Shown: positions 16,694-25,025, counted from the first letter of the stretch. The stretch: DNA of 64,000 bases from Inquilinus sp052078665 (GCF_052078665.1 NZ_JBQJIK010000032.1:1-64000), one strand, 5' to 3'. Numbers and translations: made by a program. Notes: a model not told the origin generated them from the sequence alone.

Positions 16694-16722
16694 AGCCCCG
16701 CCGGCAACGGACGGGGCTTTTT
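16694..16722 (+). terminator. Rho-independent terminator or attenuator
   Basis: AGCCCCG (16694-16700) pairs with CGGGGCT (16712-16718), directly followed by TTTT. The stem has 7 pairs and an 11-base loop. It lies between the small unit and the methyltransferase ATG at 16784, so it either ends the upstream unit or attenuates the downstream genes. Confidence 0.75.
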
Positions 16723-16783
16723 CTTGGCCGCATTCCCGGCTTGCCGCGCACCCCGTCCGCCCCTTTCAGATGGAGTCCGCAGC

Positions 16784-17512
16784 ATGACCCAGAACATCTA
16801 CGACAACCCCGCCTTCTTCGCCGAATACAGCCGGCTGCGCCGGTCGGTCGAAGGCCTGGACGGCGCACCGGAATGGCCCGCCCTGCGCGCCCTGGTTCCG
16901 GACCTCACCGGCCGCCGCGTGGTCGATCTCGGCTGCGGCTTCGGCTGGTTCTGCCGCTGGGCCCGGCAGGCAGGCGCCGCCGAAGTGCTCGGCCTCGACG
17001 TCTCCGAGAACATGCTGGCCCGCGCCCGGGCCACCGACCCGGACGGCGCCGTCACCTACCGCCGCGAGGACCTGGAGCGGCTGGCGCTGCCGCCAGCCGC
17101 CTTCGACGTCGCCTACAGCTCGCTGGCGCTGCACTACATCGCCGACCTGGAGGGGCTGCTGGCGCAGCTGCACCGGGCGCTGGTACCGGGCGGCCGGCTG
17201 GTGGCCTCGGTCGAGCACCCGATCTACTCCGCCCCGTCCGATCCGAAATGGCTGCGGGACGAGGCCGGGCGCGACGTCTGGCCGGTCGACCGCTACCTCG
17301 ACGAAGGGCCGCGCGTCACCGACTGGCTGGCCAAGGGCGTGGTCAAGCGGCACCGCACCATCGGCAGCTATGCCGGGCTGCTGCTGCGGGCCGGCTTCAC
17401 CCTGTCGCATCTCGAGGAATGGGCCCCGACCGCGGAGCAGATCGCCGAACACCCGGACTACGCCATCGAGCGCGAGCGCCCGGCATTCCTGCTGCTCGCC
17501 GCCGACCGCTGA
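16784..17512 (+). CDS. Class I SAM-dependent methyltransferase
   Basis: 242 residues. The SAM-binding motif I is VVDLGCGFGWFCRWA (about residue 46), followed by GLDVSENMLARAR (motif II) and AYSSLALHYIADL, as in UbiE/small-molecule methyltransferases. The ATG at 16784 has GGAG at 16772-16775. It lies directly before an exporter gene (17524), with an 11-base gap, so substrate modification and export may be linked. Substrate unknown. Confidence 0.85.
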   Translation: MTQNIYDNPAFFAEYSRLRRSVEGLDGAPEWPALRALVPDLTGRRVVDLGCGFGWFCRWARQAGAAEVLGLDVSENMLARARATDPDGAVTYRREDLERLALPPAAFDVAYSSLALHYIADLEGLLAQLHRALVPGGRLVASVEHPIYSAPSDPKWLRDEAGRDVWPVDRYLDEGPRVTDWLAKGVVKRHRTIGSYAGLLLRAGFTLSHLEEWAPTAEQIAEHPDYAIERERPAFLLLAADR

Positions 17513-17523
17513 GAGGCCCCATC

Positions 17524-18720
17524 ATGATCCGCCCCCGCAGCCTGCCCTTCCTGGTCCTGCTCGCCGCCCTGGTCGCGCTGGGCGGGCTGGCGATCGACAT
17601 GTATCTGCCGGCGCTGCCGACCATCGGGGCGGAGTTCGCGACCACGCCGGACCGGGTGCAGCTGACCATGAGCATCTACCTGCTCGGCTCGGCGGCCGGC
17701 CAGCTCGTGATCGGCCCCATGAGCGACCGCTTCGGCCGGCGGCCGGTGCTGATCGGCGGCTTCCTGCTGTTCGCGGCCGCCAGCCTCGGCGCCATGTCCG
17801 CCGGCTCGATCGGCGCCCTGATCGCCTGGCGCCTGCTGCAGTCGCTGGGCGCCGCGGTCGGCGGCGTGGTGGCGGTGGCGATGGTGCGCGACAGCTACCC
17901 GGTCGAGGGCGCGGCGCGGACCGTGGCCCATCTCAGCACCATCATCGGCCTGTCCCCCGCCGTCGCCCCCTTCATCGGCGGCGCGCTGCTGGAGGTCTTC
18001 GGCTGGCGCAGCATCTTCGCCGCCCTGGCCGTGGCCGGGGTGGCGCTGGCGGGCACCGTGGCCTTCGGCCTGGGCGAGACGCGGACGGCGGGCGTCCGGC
18101 CGCCGGCCAACCTGCTGGCCCAGCTGCTGCAGAGCTACGCCACGCTGCTGCGCGACCGCCGCTTCCTCGCCTATGTGCTGTGCGTGTCCTTCGCCTTCGC
18201 CGGGCTGTTCACCTTCATCGCCGGCTCGCCCTACGCCGTGATCGAGCATTGGGGCGTGCCGCCGGCCCGGTTCGGCTTCATCTTCGCCGTGCTGCCGATC
18301 GCCTTCATGGTCGGCGCCCAGCTCAGCGCCGCGCTCGGCCGCTGGCTGTCGGTGACCAGGCAGCTGTCGCTCGGCGTGCTGCTGTGCTGCGTCGCCGGCC
18401 TGGCGCTGCCGGCGCTCTATCTGCTCGACGGCGGGCTGGTCGCCTTCATGCTGCCGGTCGCGGCCTATGTCGTCGGCGTCGGCATCATCCTGCCGCAGGG
18501 CATCGCCTGCGTCATGGCCGACCACCCGCAGATCGCCGGCGCCGCCTCGGCGGTGGCCGGCTGCACCCAGCTCGCCCTCTCCGCCGCCACCGCGGCGCTG
18601 GCGGCGGCGCTGTCCGACGGCACGCCGCTGGCAATCGCCGTGACCATGGCGCTGGTCGCCCCCGCCGCGCTGCTGGCCGAGCGCATCGCCGCCCTCACCC
18701 GCCGCCCGCAGCCGGCCTGA
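17524..18720 (+). CDS. Bcr/CflA-family drug-resistance MFS exporter
   Basis: A 398-residue, 12-helix proton-driven exporter. The start matches the family: GLAIDMYLPALPTIGAEF, then QLTMSIYLLGSAAGQLVIGP and the MFS signature GPMSDRFGRRPVLIGG. Helix 4-5 has RLLQSLGAAVGGVVAVAMVRD, and FIGGALLEVFGWRSIFA is the DHA1 motif C region. Relatives export bicyclomycin, chloramphenicol or sulfonamides. Confidence 0.9.
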   Translation: MIRPRSLPFLVLLAALVALGGLAIDMYLPALPTIGAEFATTPDRVQLTMSIYLLGSAAGQLVIGPMSDRFGRRPVLIGGFLLFAAASLGAMSAGSIGALIAWRLLQSLGAAVGGVVAVAMVRDSYPVEGAARTVAHLSTIIGLSPAVAPFIGGALLEVFGWRSIFAALAVAGVALAGTVAFGLGETRTAGVRPPANLLAQLLQSYATLLRDRRFLAYVLCVSFAFAGLFTFIAGSPYAVIEHWGVPPARFGFIFAVLPIAFMVGAQLSAALGRWLSVTRQLSLGVLLCCVAGLALPALYLLDGGLVAFMLPVAAYVVGVGIILPQGIACVMADHPQIAGAASAVAGCTQLALSAATAALAAALSDGTPLAIAVTMALVAPAALLAERIAALTRRPQPA

Positions 18721-18750
18721 CCCGGGCCTGCGATACTCGCTTGACCGAAT

Positions 18751-18794
18751 GTTCCGCCTATGTTCTTCTGTCTTCGTAAGAACATAAGAGGAAC
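18751..18794. promoter_or_regulatory. lexA box: Two LexA (SOS) boxes in inverted order
   Basis: GTTC-N7-GTTC at 18751-18765 and its reverse form GAAC-N7-GAAC at 18780-18794 both match the alphaproteobacterial LexA consensus exactly. Read on their own strands the sites share most flanking bases (ATGTTCC-C-TATGTTCTT). The second site overlaps the ribosome site and ends three bases before ATG 18798, and a TTGACC hexamer (18741-18746) lies just before the first. LexA bound here should shut the following gene tightly. Confidence 0.8.
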
Positions 18795-18797
18795 ATC

Positions 18798-18896
18798 ATG
18801 AGCGACTGGACCTTCATCCGCGAGACCGTGACCCTCACCCTGCTGTTCGGCATGTGCTACGGCCTGGCCGTGTTCGGCTACGCCTGGGGGCTCTGA
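18798..18896 (+). CDS. 32-residue single-span membrane peptide under LexA control
   Basis: The 33-codon frame reads MSDWTFIRETVTLTLLFGMC then YGLAVFGYAWGL: a short polar N-terminus and one hydrophobic helix of about 20 residues reaching to the end. The two exact LexA boxes immediately upstream argue that this is a real, DNA-damage-induced gene. By size, topology and control it resembles Caulobacter SidA, a 29-residue SOS-induced membrane peptide that blocks division through FtsW; no sequence identity is claimed. Alternatives are another small membrane regulator or a type I toxin. Confidence 0.65.
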   Translation: MSDWTFIRETVTLTLLFGMCYGLAVFGYAWGL

Positions 18897-18903
18897 GCCC
18901 GCT

Positions 18904-19305
18904 CTACCCGATCGCGGTCGGCTCCGGCGGCAGGGGGCGGGACTTGCCCTCGCCGTCGATCGCGACATAGGTGAAGGTGCCGTCGGTGACCTTGACCACG
19001 CTGTGGTCGGTGCGCCGCTGCACGAAGGTCTCGATCCGCACCTTCATCGAGCTCCGTCCGTTCGACACCAGCTCGGCATAGCAGGAGACGGTGTCGCCGA
19101 TCCGCACTGGGGCCAGGAAGCTCATCGCGTCGACCGCCACCGTCGCCGTGCGGCCCCGTGCCCGCTCATGCGCCACCACCGCGCCGGCAAGATCCATCTG
19201 CGACAGCAGCCAGCCGCCGAAGATGTCGCCGTTCGGGTTGGCGTCTTTCGGCATGGCGATGGTGCGGAGGGCCGGCATCCCGGACGGCAGCAGCAGGGTG
19301 GTCAC
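18904..19305 (-). CDS. Acyl-CoA thioesterase, hotdog fold (YciA-like)
   Basis: A 133-residue single hotdog domain. The motif NPNGDIFGGWLLSQMDLAGA supplies the catalytic acidic residue and helix typical of YciA/BFIT-type enzymes, followed by VDAMSFLAPVRIGDTVSCYA and the strand KVTDGTFTYVAID. Hydrolyses acyl-CoA in the cytoplasm. Convergent to the 18798 gene and divergent from parE. Confidence 0.88.
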   Translation of the reverse strand: MTTLLLPSGMPALRTIAMPKDANPNGDIFGGWLLSQMDLAGAVVAHERARGRTATVAVDAMSFLAPVRIGDTVSCYAELVSNGRSSMKVRIETFVQRRTDHSVVKVTDGTFTYVAIDGEGKSRPLPPEPTAIG

Positions 19306-19399
19306 CGATGAAATCCTAGATTTGGTTACGCAGAAGGTCGGAAGCGTCTATATGATGGAGCCAGCCCGCAGTCCCACGAGAAGACCCCGAATCCGGATC

Positions 19400-21382
19400 A
19401 TGGCAGATCTGTTCGAGCCCGGCACCAATTCCAATGGCCGCTACACCGCCAGCGACATCGAGGTCCTGGAGGGGCTGGAGCCGGTGCGCCGCCGGCCCGG
19501 CATGTATATCGGCGGCACCGACGAACGCGCCCTGCACCATCTGGTGGCGGAGGTGCTGGACAACGCCATGGACGAGGCGGTGGCCGGCCACGCCAACACG
19601 ATCGACCTGTCGCTCGACGCCGACGGCTTCGTCACCGTCCGCGACAACGGCCGCGGCATCCCGGTCGACGACCATCCGAAATACCCCGGCAAGTCGGCGC
19701 TGGAGGTGATCCTCACCACGCTGCATTCCGGCGGCAAGTTCTCGAACAAGGTCTACGCCACCTCGGGCGGCCTGCACGGCGTCGGCCTGTCGGTGGTCAA
19801 CGCCCTGTCCGACGATCTGCGGATCGAGGTCGCGCGGGATCGGCAGCTCTATCTCCAGCGCTATTCCCGCGGTCTGCCGCAGGGCCCGCTGGAGCGTGGC
19901 GGCGCGGTGCAGAACCGGCGCGGCACCACCATCAGCTTCCACCCGGACCCGGAGATCTTCGGCGCCGACGCCCGGATGCAGCCCGGCCGCCTGTACCGCC
20001 TGGCGCGGTCCAAGGCCTATCTGTTCCGCGGCGTCGAGATCCGCTGGCGCTGCGACCCGGCGCTGGTGGCGGGCGACGACCGCACCCCGGCCGAGGCGGT
20101 GCTGCACTTCCCCGGCGGCCTGTCCGACTATCTCAAGGCGGCGCTGAACGACCGGCCGATGCGGACGCCGACCGCCTTCGCCGGCACCGCCACCTTTCCG
20201 GAGGGCGGCGGCCAGATCGAATGGGCCGTGGCCTGGCCCGAGGACGATGACGAGGGCTTCGTCCACACCTACTGCAACACCATCCCGACGCCGCAGGGCG
20301 GCACCCATGAGCAGGGCCTGCGCAGCGGCCTGCTGCGCAGCCTGCGCGGCTTCGCCGAGCTGGCCAACCACAAGCGCGCCGGCCAGATCACCGCCGACGA
20401 CATGATGGGCGGCGTGGCGGTGCTGCTGTCGATCTTCATCCCCAACCCGCAGTTCCAGAGCCAGACCAAGGACCGGCTGTCCTCGCCCGAGGCGACCAAG
20501 CTGGTCGAGGGCACGATCAAGGACCATTTCGACCATTGGCTGTCGGCCGACCCGAAATCGGCCGAAGCGCTGCTCGAATTCCTGACCGAGCGGGCCGAGG
20601 AGCGGCTGCGCCGCAAGCAGGCCAAGGAGAACGGCCGCAAGACCCCGACCGCGCGCCTGCGCCTGCCGGGCAAGCTGGCCGATTGCAGCCGCAACGCGCC
20701 CGAGGGCACCGAGATCTTCCTGGTCGAGGGCGACAGCGCCGGCGGCTCGGCCAAGGCGGCGCGCAGTCGCGAGACCCAGGCGATCCTGCCGCTGCGCGGC
20801 AAGATCCTGAACGTCGCCAGCGCCTCGGCCGACAAGCTGGCCGGCAACCAGGAGATCGCCGACCTGACCCTGGCGCTGGGCTGCGGCACCCGCAGCCACT
20901 ATGCCAGCGACAAGCTGCGCTACGAGCGGGTCATCATCATGACCGACGCCGATGTCGACGGCGCCCATATCGCGTCGCTGCTGATGACCTTCTTCTACAA
21001 GGAGATGCGCGGCCTGATCGCCGAGGGCCACCTGTTCCTGGCGCAGCCGCCGCTGTACCGGGTGCAGGCCGGCACCACCACGGTCTATTGCCGCGACGAT
21101 GCGCATAAGGACGAGGTGCTGGCCGGCCAGTTCGCAGGCAAGAAGGTCGAGATCAGCCGCTTCAAGGGCCTCGGCGAGATGATGCCGGCGCAGCTGCGCG
21201 ACACCACCATGGACCCGGGCAAGCGGTCGCTGCTGCGGGTCGATCTGGCGGACGACCCGGAGGACGAGATCGACGGCCGCCGCACCGCCGACCTGGTGGA
21301 GCAGCTGATGGGCCGCAAGCCGGAGCTGCGGCTGCGCTTCATCCAGCAGAACGCCGACAAGGCGACCGAACTCGACATCTGA
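19400..21382 (+). CDS. parE: DNA topoisomerase IV subunit B
   Basis: 660 residues. The ATPase domain starts YTASDIEVLEGLEPVRRRPG, MYIGGTDERALHHLVAEVLDNAMDE, and the TOPRIM domain has LVEGDSAGGSAKAARSR near residue 440 and IIMTDADVDGAHIASLLMTF near 515. The short length, GGTDERALHHLVAEV and the absence of the GyrB insertions favour ParE over GyrB. With ParC it decatenates sister chromosomes. ATG 19400 is chosen because the conserved N-terminus follows; ATG 19352 is also in frame. Confidence 0.92.
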   Translation: MADLFEPGTNSNGRYTASDIEVLEGLEPVRRRPGMYIGGTDERALHHLVAEVLDNAMDEAVAGHANTIDLSLDADGFVTVRDNGRGIPVDDHPKYPGKSALEVILTTLHSGGKFSNKVYATSGGLHGVGLSVVNALSDDLRIEVARDRQLYLQRYSRGLPQGPLERGGAVQNRRGTTISFHPDPEIFGADARMQPGRLYRLARSKAYLFRGVEIRWRCDPALVAGDDRTPAEAVLHFPGGLSDYLKAALNDRPMRTPTAFAGTATFPEGGGQIEWAVAWPEDDDEGFVHTYCNTIPTPQGGTHEQGLRSGLLRSLRGFAELANHKRAGQITADDMMGGVAVLLSIFIPNPQFQSQTKDRLSSPEATKLVEGTIKDHFDHWLSADPKSAEALLEFLTERAEERLRRKQAKENGRKTPTARLRLPGKLADCSRNAPEGTEIFLVEGDSAGGSAKAARSRETQAILPLRGKILNVASASADKLAGNQEIADLTLALGCGTRSHYASDKLRYERVIIMTDADVDGAHIASLLMTFFYKEMRGLIAEGHLFLAQPPLYRVQAGTTTVYCRDDAHKDEVLAGQFAGKKVEISRFKGLGEMMPAQLRDTTMDPGKRSLLRVDLADDPEDEIDGRRTADLVEQLMGRKPELRLRFIQQNADKATELDI

Positions 21383-21508
21383 CCTGCGACATGTGACCCT
21401 GGGCACAAGCTAGGCGGGGTGGGGCGGCCTATATCGATGGAGCCGGCCGATTGGCGGCGCCCCGCGCCGCTTCATATCATCAGGCCGGCCGCAGCATCGA
21501 GAACCGAT

Positions 21509-22033
21509 ATGATCCTGCACCGCCTCCCCCTCCCCCTCGCCGCCCTTGCCGTGGCCGTGCCGATCCTGGCCGGCTGTGCCAGCGACCGCGTGGTGGTCGA
21601 TGACATCAGCTCCCGCTACTCCCGGGTCGAGTTCTCGGCCGCGGCGGATGGCCGCGACCTGCGCACCGTGATCCAGGGCAACCCCTTCGGCACGCCGGGC
21701 TTCAACCAGGCGGTGCTTGGGATCATGAACCGCACCTATGTCGGGCCGAAGGCCAACTTCACCGCCACCCCCGGCCCCACGGCCAAGCGCGACTATTTCG
21801 TCTCGGTGGTGTTCAACCCGTCCCCGGACGTCGTGCCCTTCGCATTGTGCAACAGCGCACCGATCCCGACCGCAGCGCCGAACCCGGGCCAGATCACTGC
21901 CCGCGCCGCCTTCTGCATCACCGGCGGCGAAGCCACGGCCGTCACCGGCTATGTCAGCAATGTCAAGGGGTCGGACGACCCGAACTTCGTCAGCATGATC
22001 CAGCACATGATGCTGTCGATGTTCCCCTACTGA
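21509..22033 (+). CDS. Lipoprotein of unknown function, first of a tandem pair
   Basis: 174 residues, lipobox LAGC with Cys23 after MILHRLPLPLAALAVAVPI. The body carries FSAAADGRDLRTVIQGNPFG, NRTYVGPKANFTATPGPT, YFVSVVFNPSPDVVPFALC and DDPNFVSMIQHMMLSMFPY. The next gene encodes a protein with the same blocks in the same order, so this is a duplicated outer-membrane or periplasmic lipoprotein family. I do not recognise a named domain. Confidence 0.75.
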   Translation: MILHRLPLPLAALAVAVPILAGCASDRVVVDDISSRYSRVEFSAAADGRDLRTVIQGNPFGTPGFNQAVLGIMNRTYVGPKANFTATPGPTAKRDYFVSVVFNPSPDVVPFALCNSAPIPTAAPNPGQITARAAFCITGGEATAVTGYVSNVKGSDDPNFVSMIQHMMLSMFPY

Positions 22034-22091
22034 TCGCGGCGCGGCGCCGGCCCGTCCGGCGCCGCCTGCGGAAGCTCCGAAAGGGAAGCTC

Positions 22092-22643
22092 ATGATGCTG
22101 CTCCGATGCGCCCTCGCGCTCGCCGTCGCCGTGCTGGCGCTGGCCGCCTGCTCCGGGCCGCGGATCGTGCGCAGCGATCTCGGCATGATGTACTCGACCG
22201 GCGAGCTGTTCGCCGCCGCCGACGGCCGCGACCTGCGCACCGTGGTCCAGGGCAACCCCTTCGGCACCACGCCGGGCTTCGACCAGCGGGTGACCGAGAT
22301 CATGACCGCCACCTATGTCGGGCCGAAGACCCGTTTCACCACCACGCCGGGGCCGACGGAGAATCACAATTACTTCGTCTCGGTGGTGTTCAACGCCCAG
22401 CCCGCGGTGAACCCCTTCGACTTGTGCGACAGGAAGACCTGGACCACGGCGCCGGCCATGCGGCCGATCGTGGTGCGCGCCGCCTTCTGCATCCTCGGCC
22501 GCGAGCAGTCGGCGGTGGCGGGCTATCTCGACCAGGCGACCGGGCCGGACGACCCGAACTTCACCGCCCTGGTCCACGACCTCACCGTCCAGCTCTTCCC
22601 CTATGTCCTGCCGGTGCCGTTCGGCCGGCCCGACTTCCCCTAG
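22092..22643 (+). CDS. Lipoprotein of unknown function, second of a tandem pair
   Basis: 183 residues, lipobox LAAC with Cys20. It shares AAADGRDLRTVVQGNPFG, ATYVGPKTRFTTTPGPT, NYFVSVVFNAQPAVNPFDLC, VRAAFCILG and GPDDPNFTALVHDL with the 21509 product, including the two conserved cysteines in the body, which may form a disulfide. 58 bases separate the genes. Function unknown. Confidence 0.75.
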   Translation: MMLLRCALALAVAVLALAACSGPRIVRSDLGMMYSTGELFAAADGRDLRTVVQGNPFGTTPGFDQRVTEIMTATYVGPKTRFTTTPGPTENHNYFVSVVFNAQPAVNPFDLCDRKTWTTAPAMRPIVVRAAFCILGREQSAVAGYLDQATGPDDPNFTALVHDLTVQLFPYVLPVPFGRPDFP

Positions 22644-22792
22644 AACATGATGGTTCGGGTTGAATCGCGCCGGTCCGTCCGGGCTGGAGAATGATGCCGA
22701 ACGGGCTCCGTGCGATCGCTTCGGCGTGATCCGATCCAACCTCATCCGGTTGTTAACACATTGTTCTCTTGTATTAATTTGCAATCTTGTTC

Positions 22793-23434
22793 ATGCTACG
22801 TTCTATGGACAAGGCGCAGACCGATTCGAACTCGGAAGCCCCGTCCGCTCCCCAGGAGGAGCGGACGGCGCGGCACCTGCGCATGCTCGCCCGGGCGGCG
22901 GACGTCCATATGGAGATCATCGAGGCGACCCGCACCGAGGCGGTGGAGGCGCCGCAGCCCGGCGTCGACTATGGCCAGCGGATCGCCGTGATCACCAAGT
23001 CGCTGCGGCTGACCCTGCTGCTGGAGGACAAGCTCTCCCGGCCGCGCGAGGAGCGGCCGAAGGCCGAGGTCGGGCGGGCCGACAGATCGCGGTCACGGAT
23101 GCGAGTGACCCTGGCCATGGGCGCGGCGGTCATCGACGGCGTCGAGAGCGAGGAGCAGGACGAGGCCAACCGGCGCTTCGACGAGATGGCCGAGCGGCTG
23201 GAGCGGCCGGAGTTGGCGGAGCTGATCGAGACCTGCCCGACGTCGGTCGCCGTGGACCGGCTGTGCCGGATGTTCGGGTTGCCCCTGGAGGTGGAACGTT
23301 GGATCGAGACCGGCGACGCGGCGTTGGCGGAGATCGCCACCTGGCCGTCGGACGGCGCCAATCCACCTGCGGATCCGCCTTGGCCTCGCTCCGGTGCCTC
23401 CGGCCGCAGGCCCAAGCCTCCGGACACCGGGTGA
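22793..23434 (+). CDS. Hypothetical protein
   Basis: About 213 residues from ATG 22793 (ATG 22805 is also possible). The front is acidic and polar, then helical: ARHLRMLARAADVHMEIIEA, VDYGQRIAVITKSLRLTLLL, and near the end WIETGDAALAEIATWPSD before a Pro-rich tail. No signal peptide or membrane segment. The gap upstream (22644-22792) is AT-rich around 22750-22790, a likely promoter. No family recognised. Confidence 0.6.
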   Translation: MLRSMDKAQTDSNSEAPSAPQEERTARHLRMLARAADVHMEIIEATRTEAVEAPQPGVDYGQRIAVITKSLRLTLLLEDKLSRPREERPKAEVGRADRSRSRMRVTLAMGAAVIDGVESEEQDEANRRFDEMAERLERPELAELIETCPTSVAVDRLCRMFGLPLEVERWIETGDAALAEIATWPSDGANPPADPPWPRSGASGRRPKPPDTG

Positions 23435-23435
23435 C

Positions 23436-23525
23436 GTAGGTTGGGTTCGCTATGGGCGAACCCAACCTCCGGCCGCCATCGCGGCCCCCGATCCTGTTGG
23501 GTTCGCTGCCGCGAACCCAACCTAC
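23436..23525. repeat. Palindromic repeat GTAGGTTGGGTTCGC / GCGAACCCAACCTAC
   Basis: GTAGGTTGGGTTCGC (23436-23450) and its exact reverse complement (23511-23525) bound the element. Inside are two hairpins: GGTTGGGTTCGC with GCGAACCCAACC around a 6-base loop (23439-23468), and TTGGGTTCGC-TGCC-GCGAACCCAA (23497-23520). It begins right after the stop of the preceding gene. Repeats of this sequence type are common in alphaproteobacterial intergenic DNA. Confidence 0.8.
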
Positions 23526-23541
23526 GAGATCCGGTTCCTTT

Positions 23542-23609
23542 GCCTCTCCCGCCCTGCGGGAGAGGTCGGAGGTGCTTGCGCCTCCGGGTAAGGGCCCTTT
23601 GTCGAGGCC
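23542..23609 (+). repeat. Dispersed repeat, copy 1 (GCCTCTCCCGC...GTCGAGGCC)
   Basis: Hairpin CTCTCCCGC-CCT-GCGGGAGAG is followed by GTCGGAG and then CTCCGGGTAAGGGCCCTTTG and GTCGAGG. The same series of blocks occurs, on the other strand, at 31051-31181. No coding potential. Confidence 0.8.
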
Positions 23610-23695
23610 GGGACCCGCCCCAACCCGCCAGCGCCAAAGACGCTCGACATCGGCCCCCGCCTGGATGCACTGGCCCGACCTCACTTCAGTCCGCT

Positions 23696-24400
23696 CTAAT
23701 CCGCGAGACGCCCGAGCCAGGCCGCCAGCGCCACGTTGACCGCTTCCGGCTGCTCCATGGTCGAGAGATGACCGCTGTCCTCGACCACGACGAGTTCGGC
23801 GCCGGGGATCAGCCCGGCCATCTCCTGCGACACCGGCAGCGGCGTCAGCTCGTCCTGGCGGCCGCAGACCACCACGGTCGGGCAGCCGATGCGCGGCAGG
23901 TCCGGCCGGCTGTCAGGCCGCCCCAGGATCGCGGTCTGCTGCCGCAGGAAGGCGTCGCGGCCGATCCGCGCGGCCATCGCCATCACCCGCCCGGTCAGCA
24001 CCGGATCCTCGAGCCGGGCGGGATGCAGCAGCAGCGGCAGCAACCGTGGCGTCACGCCCTTGAACTTGCCGGTCCGGGCCAACGCGAGCAGGCCGCGCCG
24101 GCGGCGACTCTGCTCGTCGGTGTCCGACCGGGCCGAGGTGTCGATCAGCACCAGGCCGGCCACCCGCTCGGGCGCCCGGCGCATGATCTCGAGCGCGACA
24201 TAGCCGCCCATCGACAGCCCGGCCAGGGCGAAGCGCGGCGGCGCCGCGGCCAAAGCGGCCTCGGCCAGCCCGGCCACCGAGTCGGCCCCGGCGAGGCTGG
24301 CCACCGCCACCGGCCGCTGGGCCGAAAAGGCGTTCAGTTGCGCCGTCCACAGGTCGGCGTCGCACAACAGGCCGGGCAGGAACAGGACCGGCAGGGTCAC
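23696..24400 (-). CDS. Alpha/beta-fold hydrolase
   Basis: 234 residues. Oxyanion-hole region LPVLFLPGLLCDADLW, nucleophile elbow LAGLSMGGYVAL (Ser in GLSMGG), acid in VVCGRQDELTP and His in VVEDSGHLSTMEQPEAV: a complete catalytic triad. The GTG start at 24400 overlaps the TGA of the upstream isochorismatase gene in a 4-base GTGA, which points to translational coupling and decides the start over the ATG at 24454. Substrate unknown. Confidence 0.85.
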   Translation of the reverse strand: MTLPVLFLPGLLCDADLWTAQLNAFSAQRPVAVASLAGADSVAGLAEAALAAAPPRFALAGLSMGGYVALEIMRRAPERVAGLVLIDTSARSDTDEQSRRRRGLLALARTGKFKGVTPRLLPLLLHPARLEDPVLTGRVMAMAARIGRDAFLRQQTAILGRPDSRPDLPRIGCPTVVVCGRQDELTPLPVSQEMAGLIPGAELVVVEDSGHLSTMEQPEAVNVALAAWLGRLAD

Positions 24401-24939
24401 CGCAGGAAGGCGCTGACGGTGCGGAACTCGTCGGTCGCGGCCTCGCCCAGCCATTCGAAGCAGACCATCTCGGCGGTCACGATCTCGATGCCGCCCTGCA
24501 CCAGCCGCAGCTCCGACACCGCCGTGCTGCGCGGCGCCCGCGCCGTGGTGGCATCGATCGCGACCACCGGCCGGAAGCCGGCATCGTGCAGGTCGAAGGC
24601 GGTCTGCAGCACGCAGACATGGCTCTCCAGCCCGCAGATCACGATGGTGCGGCGGCCGATGCCTTCGAGATGGTCGAGCAGCGCCGGCTCGCCGACCGCG
24701 GAGAACCGGACCTTCGGCACCACCGGCGCGTCGGGCGCCAGCGCCACGAGATCCGGCAGCGTCGGGCCCAGCCCCTTCGGATACTGCTCGGCGAACAGCA
24801 CCGGCACGTCGAGCGCCACGGCGCTGCGGACCAGCGTCTCGATCCCCTTCCGCGCCGCCGCGAAATCATGCATCGCCGGCACCAGCTTCTCCTGCATATC
24901 GACCACCAGCAGGACGCTGTCGTTCCGATCGAGCAGCAT
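24397..24939 (-). CDS. Isochorismatase-family cysteine hydrolase
   Basis: 180 residues, Rossmann-like. The catalytic triad is visible: Asp in SVLLVVDMQEKLVP, Lys in VVPKVRFSAV and Cys in VICGLESHVCVLQTAFDL, with the cis-peptide region before it. YcaC-like members without a known substrate share this length. Translationally coupled to the alpha/beta hydrolase by a 4-base overlap, so the two probably act in one catabolic step. Confidence 0.88.
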   Translation of the reverse strand: MLLDRNDSVLLVVDMQEKLVPAMHDFAAARKGIETLVRSAVALDVPVLFAEQYPKGLGPTLPDLVALAPDAPVVPKVRFSAVGEPALLDHLEGIGRRTIVICGLESHVCVLQTAFDLHDAGFRPVVAIDATTARAPRSTAVSELRLVQGGIEIVTAEMVCFEWLGEAATDEFRTVSAFLR

Positions 24940-25025
24940 TCGTCACCTCTTCCCATTCATCGTCACGGCGGCATGACTCGCACCGCGCTAGGGTGAGCCA
25001 TGCCCGCATGTCTCGATAGTTTCAA

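Noticed and set aside
19400..21382. gyrB
   Set aside because: Length (660 residues) and the GGTDERALHHLVAEV start fit ParE better than GyrB, which is about 800 residues in this class.
22644..22792. A possible inverted repeat (GGTTCGGGTTGAATC against GATCCAACCTCATCC)
   Set aside because: Only about 11 of 15 positions match over a long distance; too weak to call an element.
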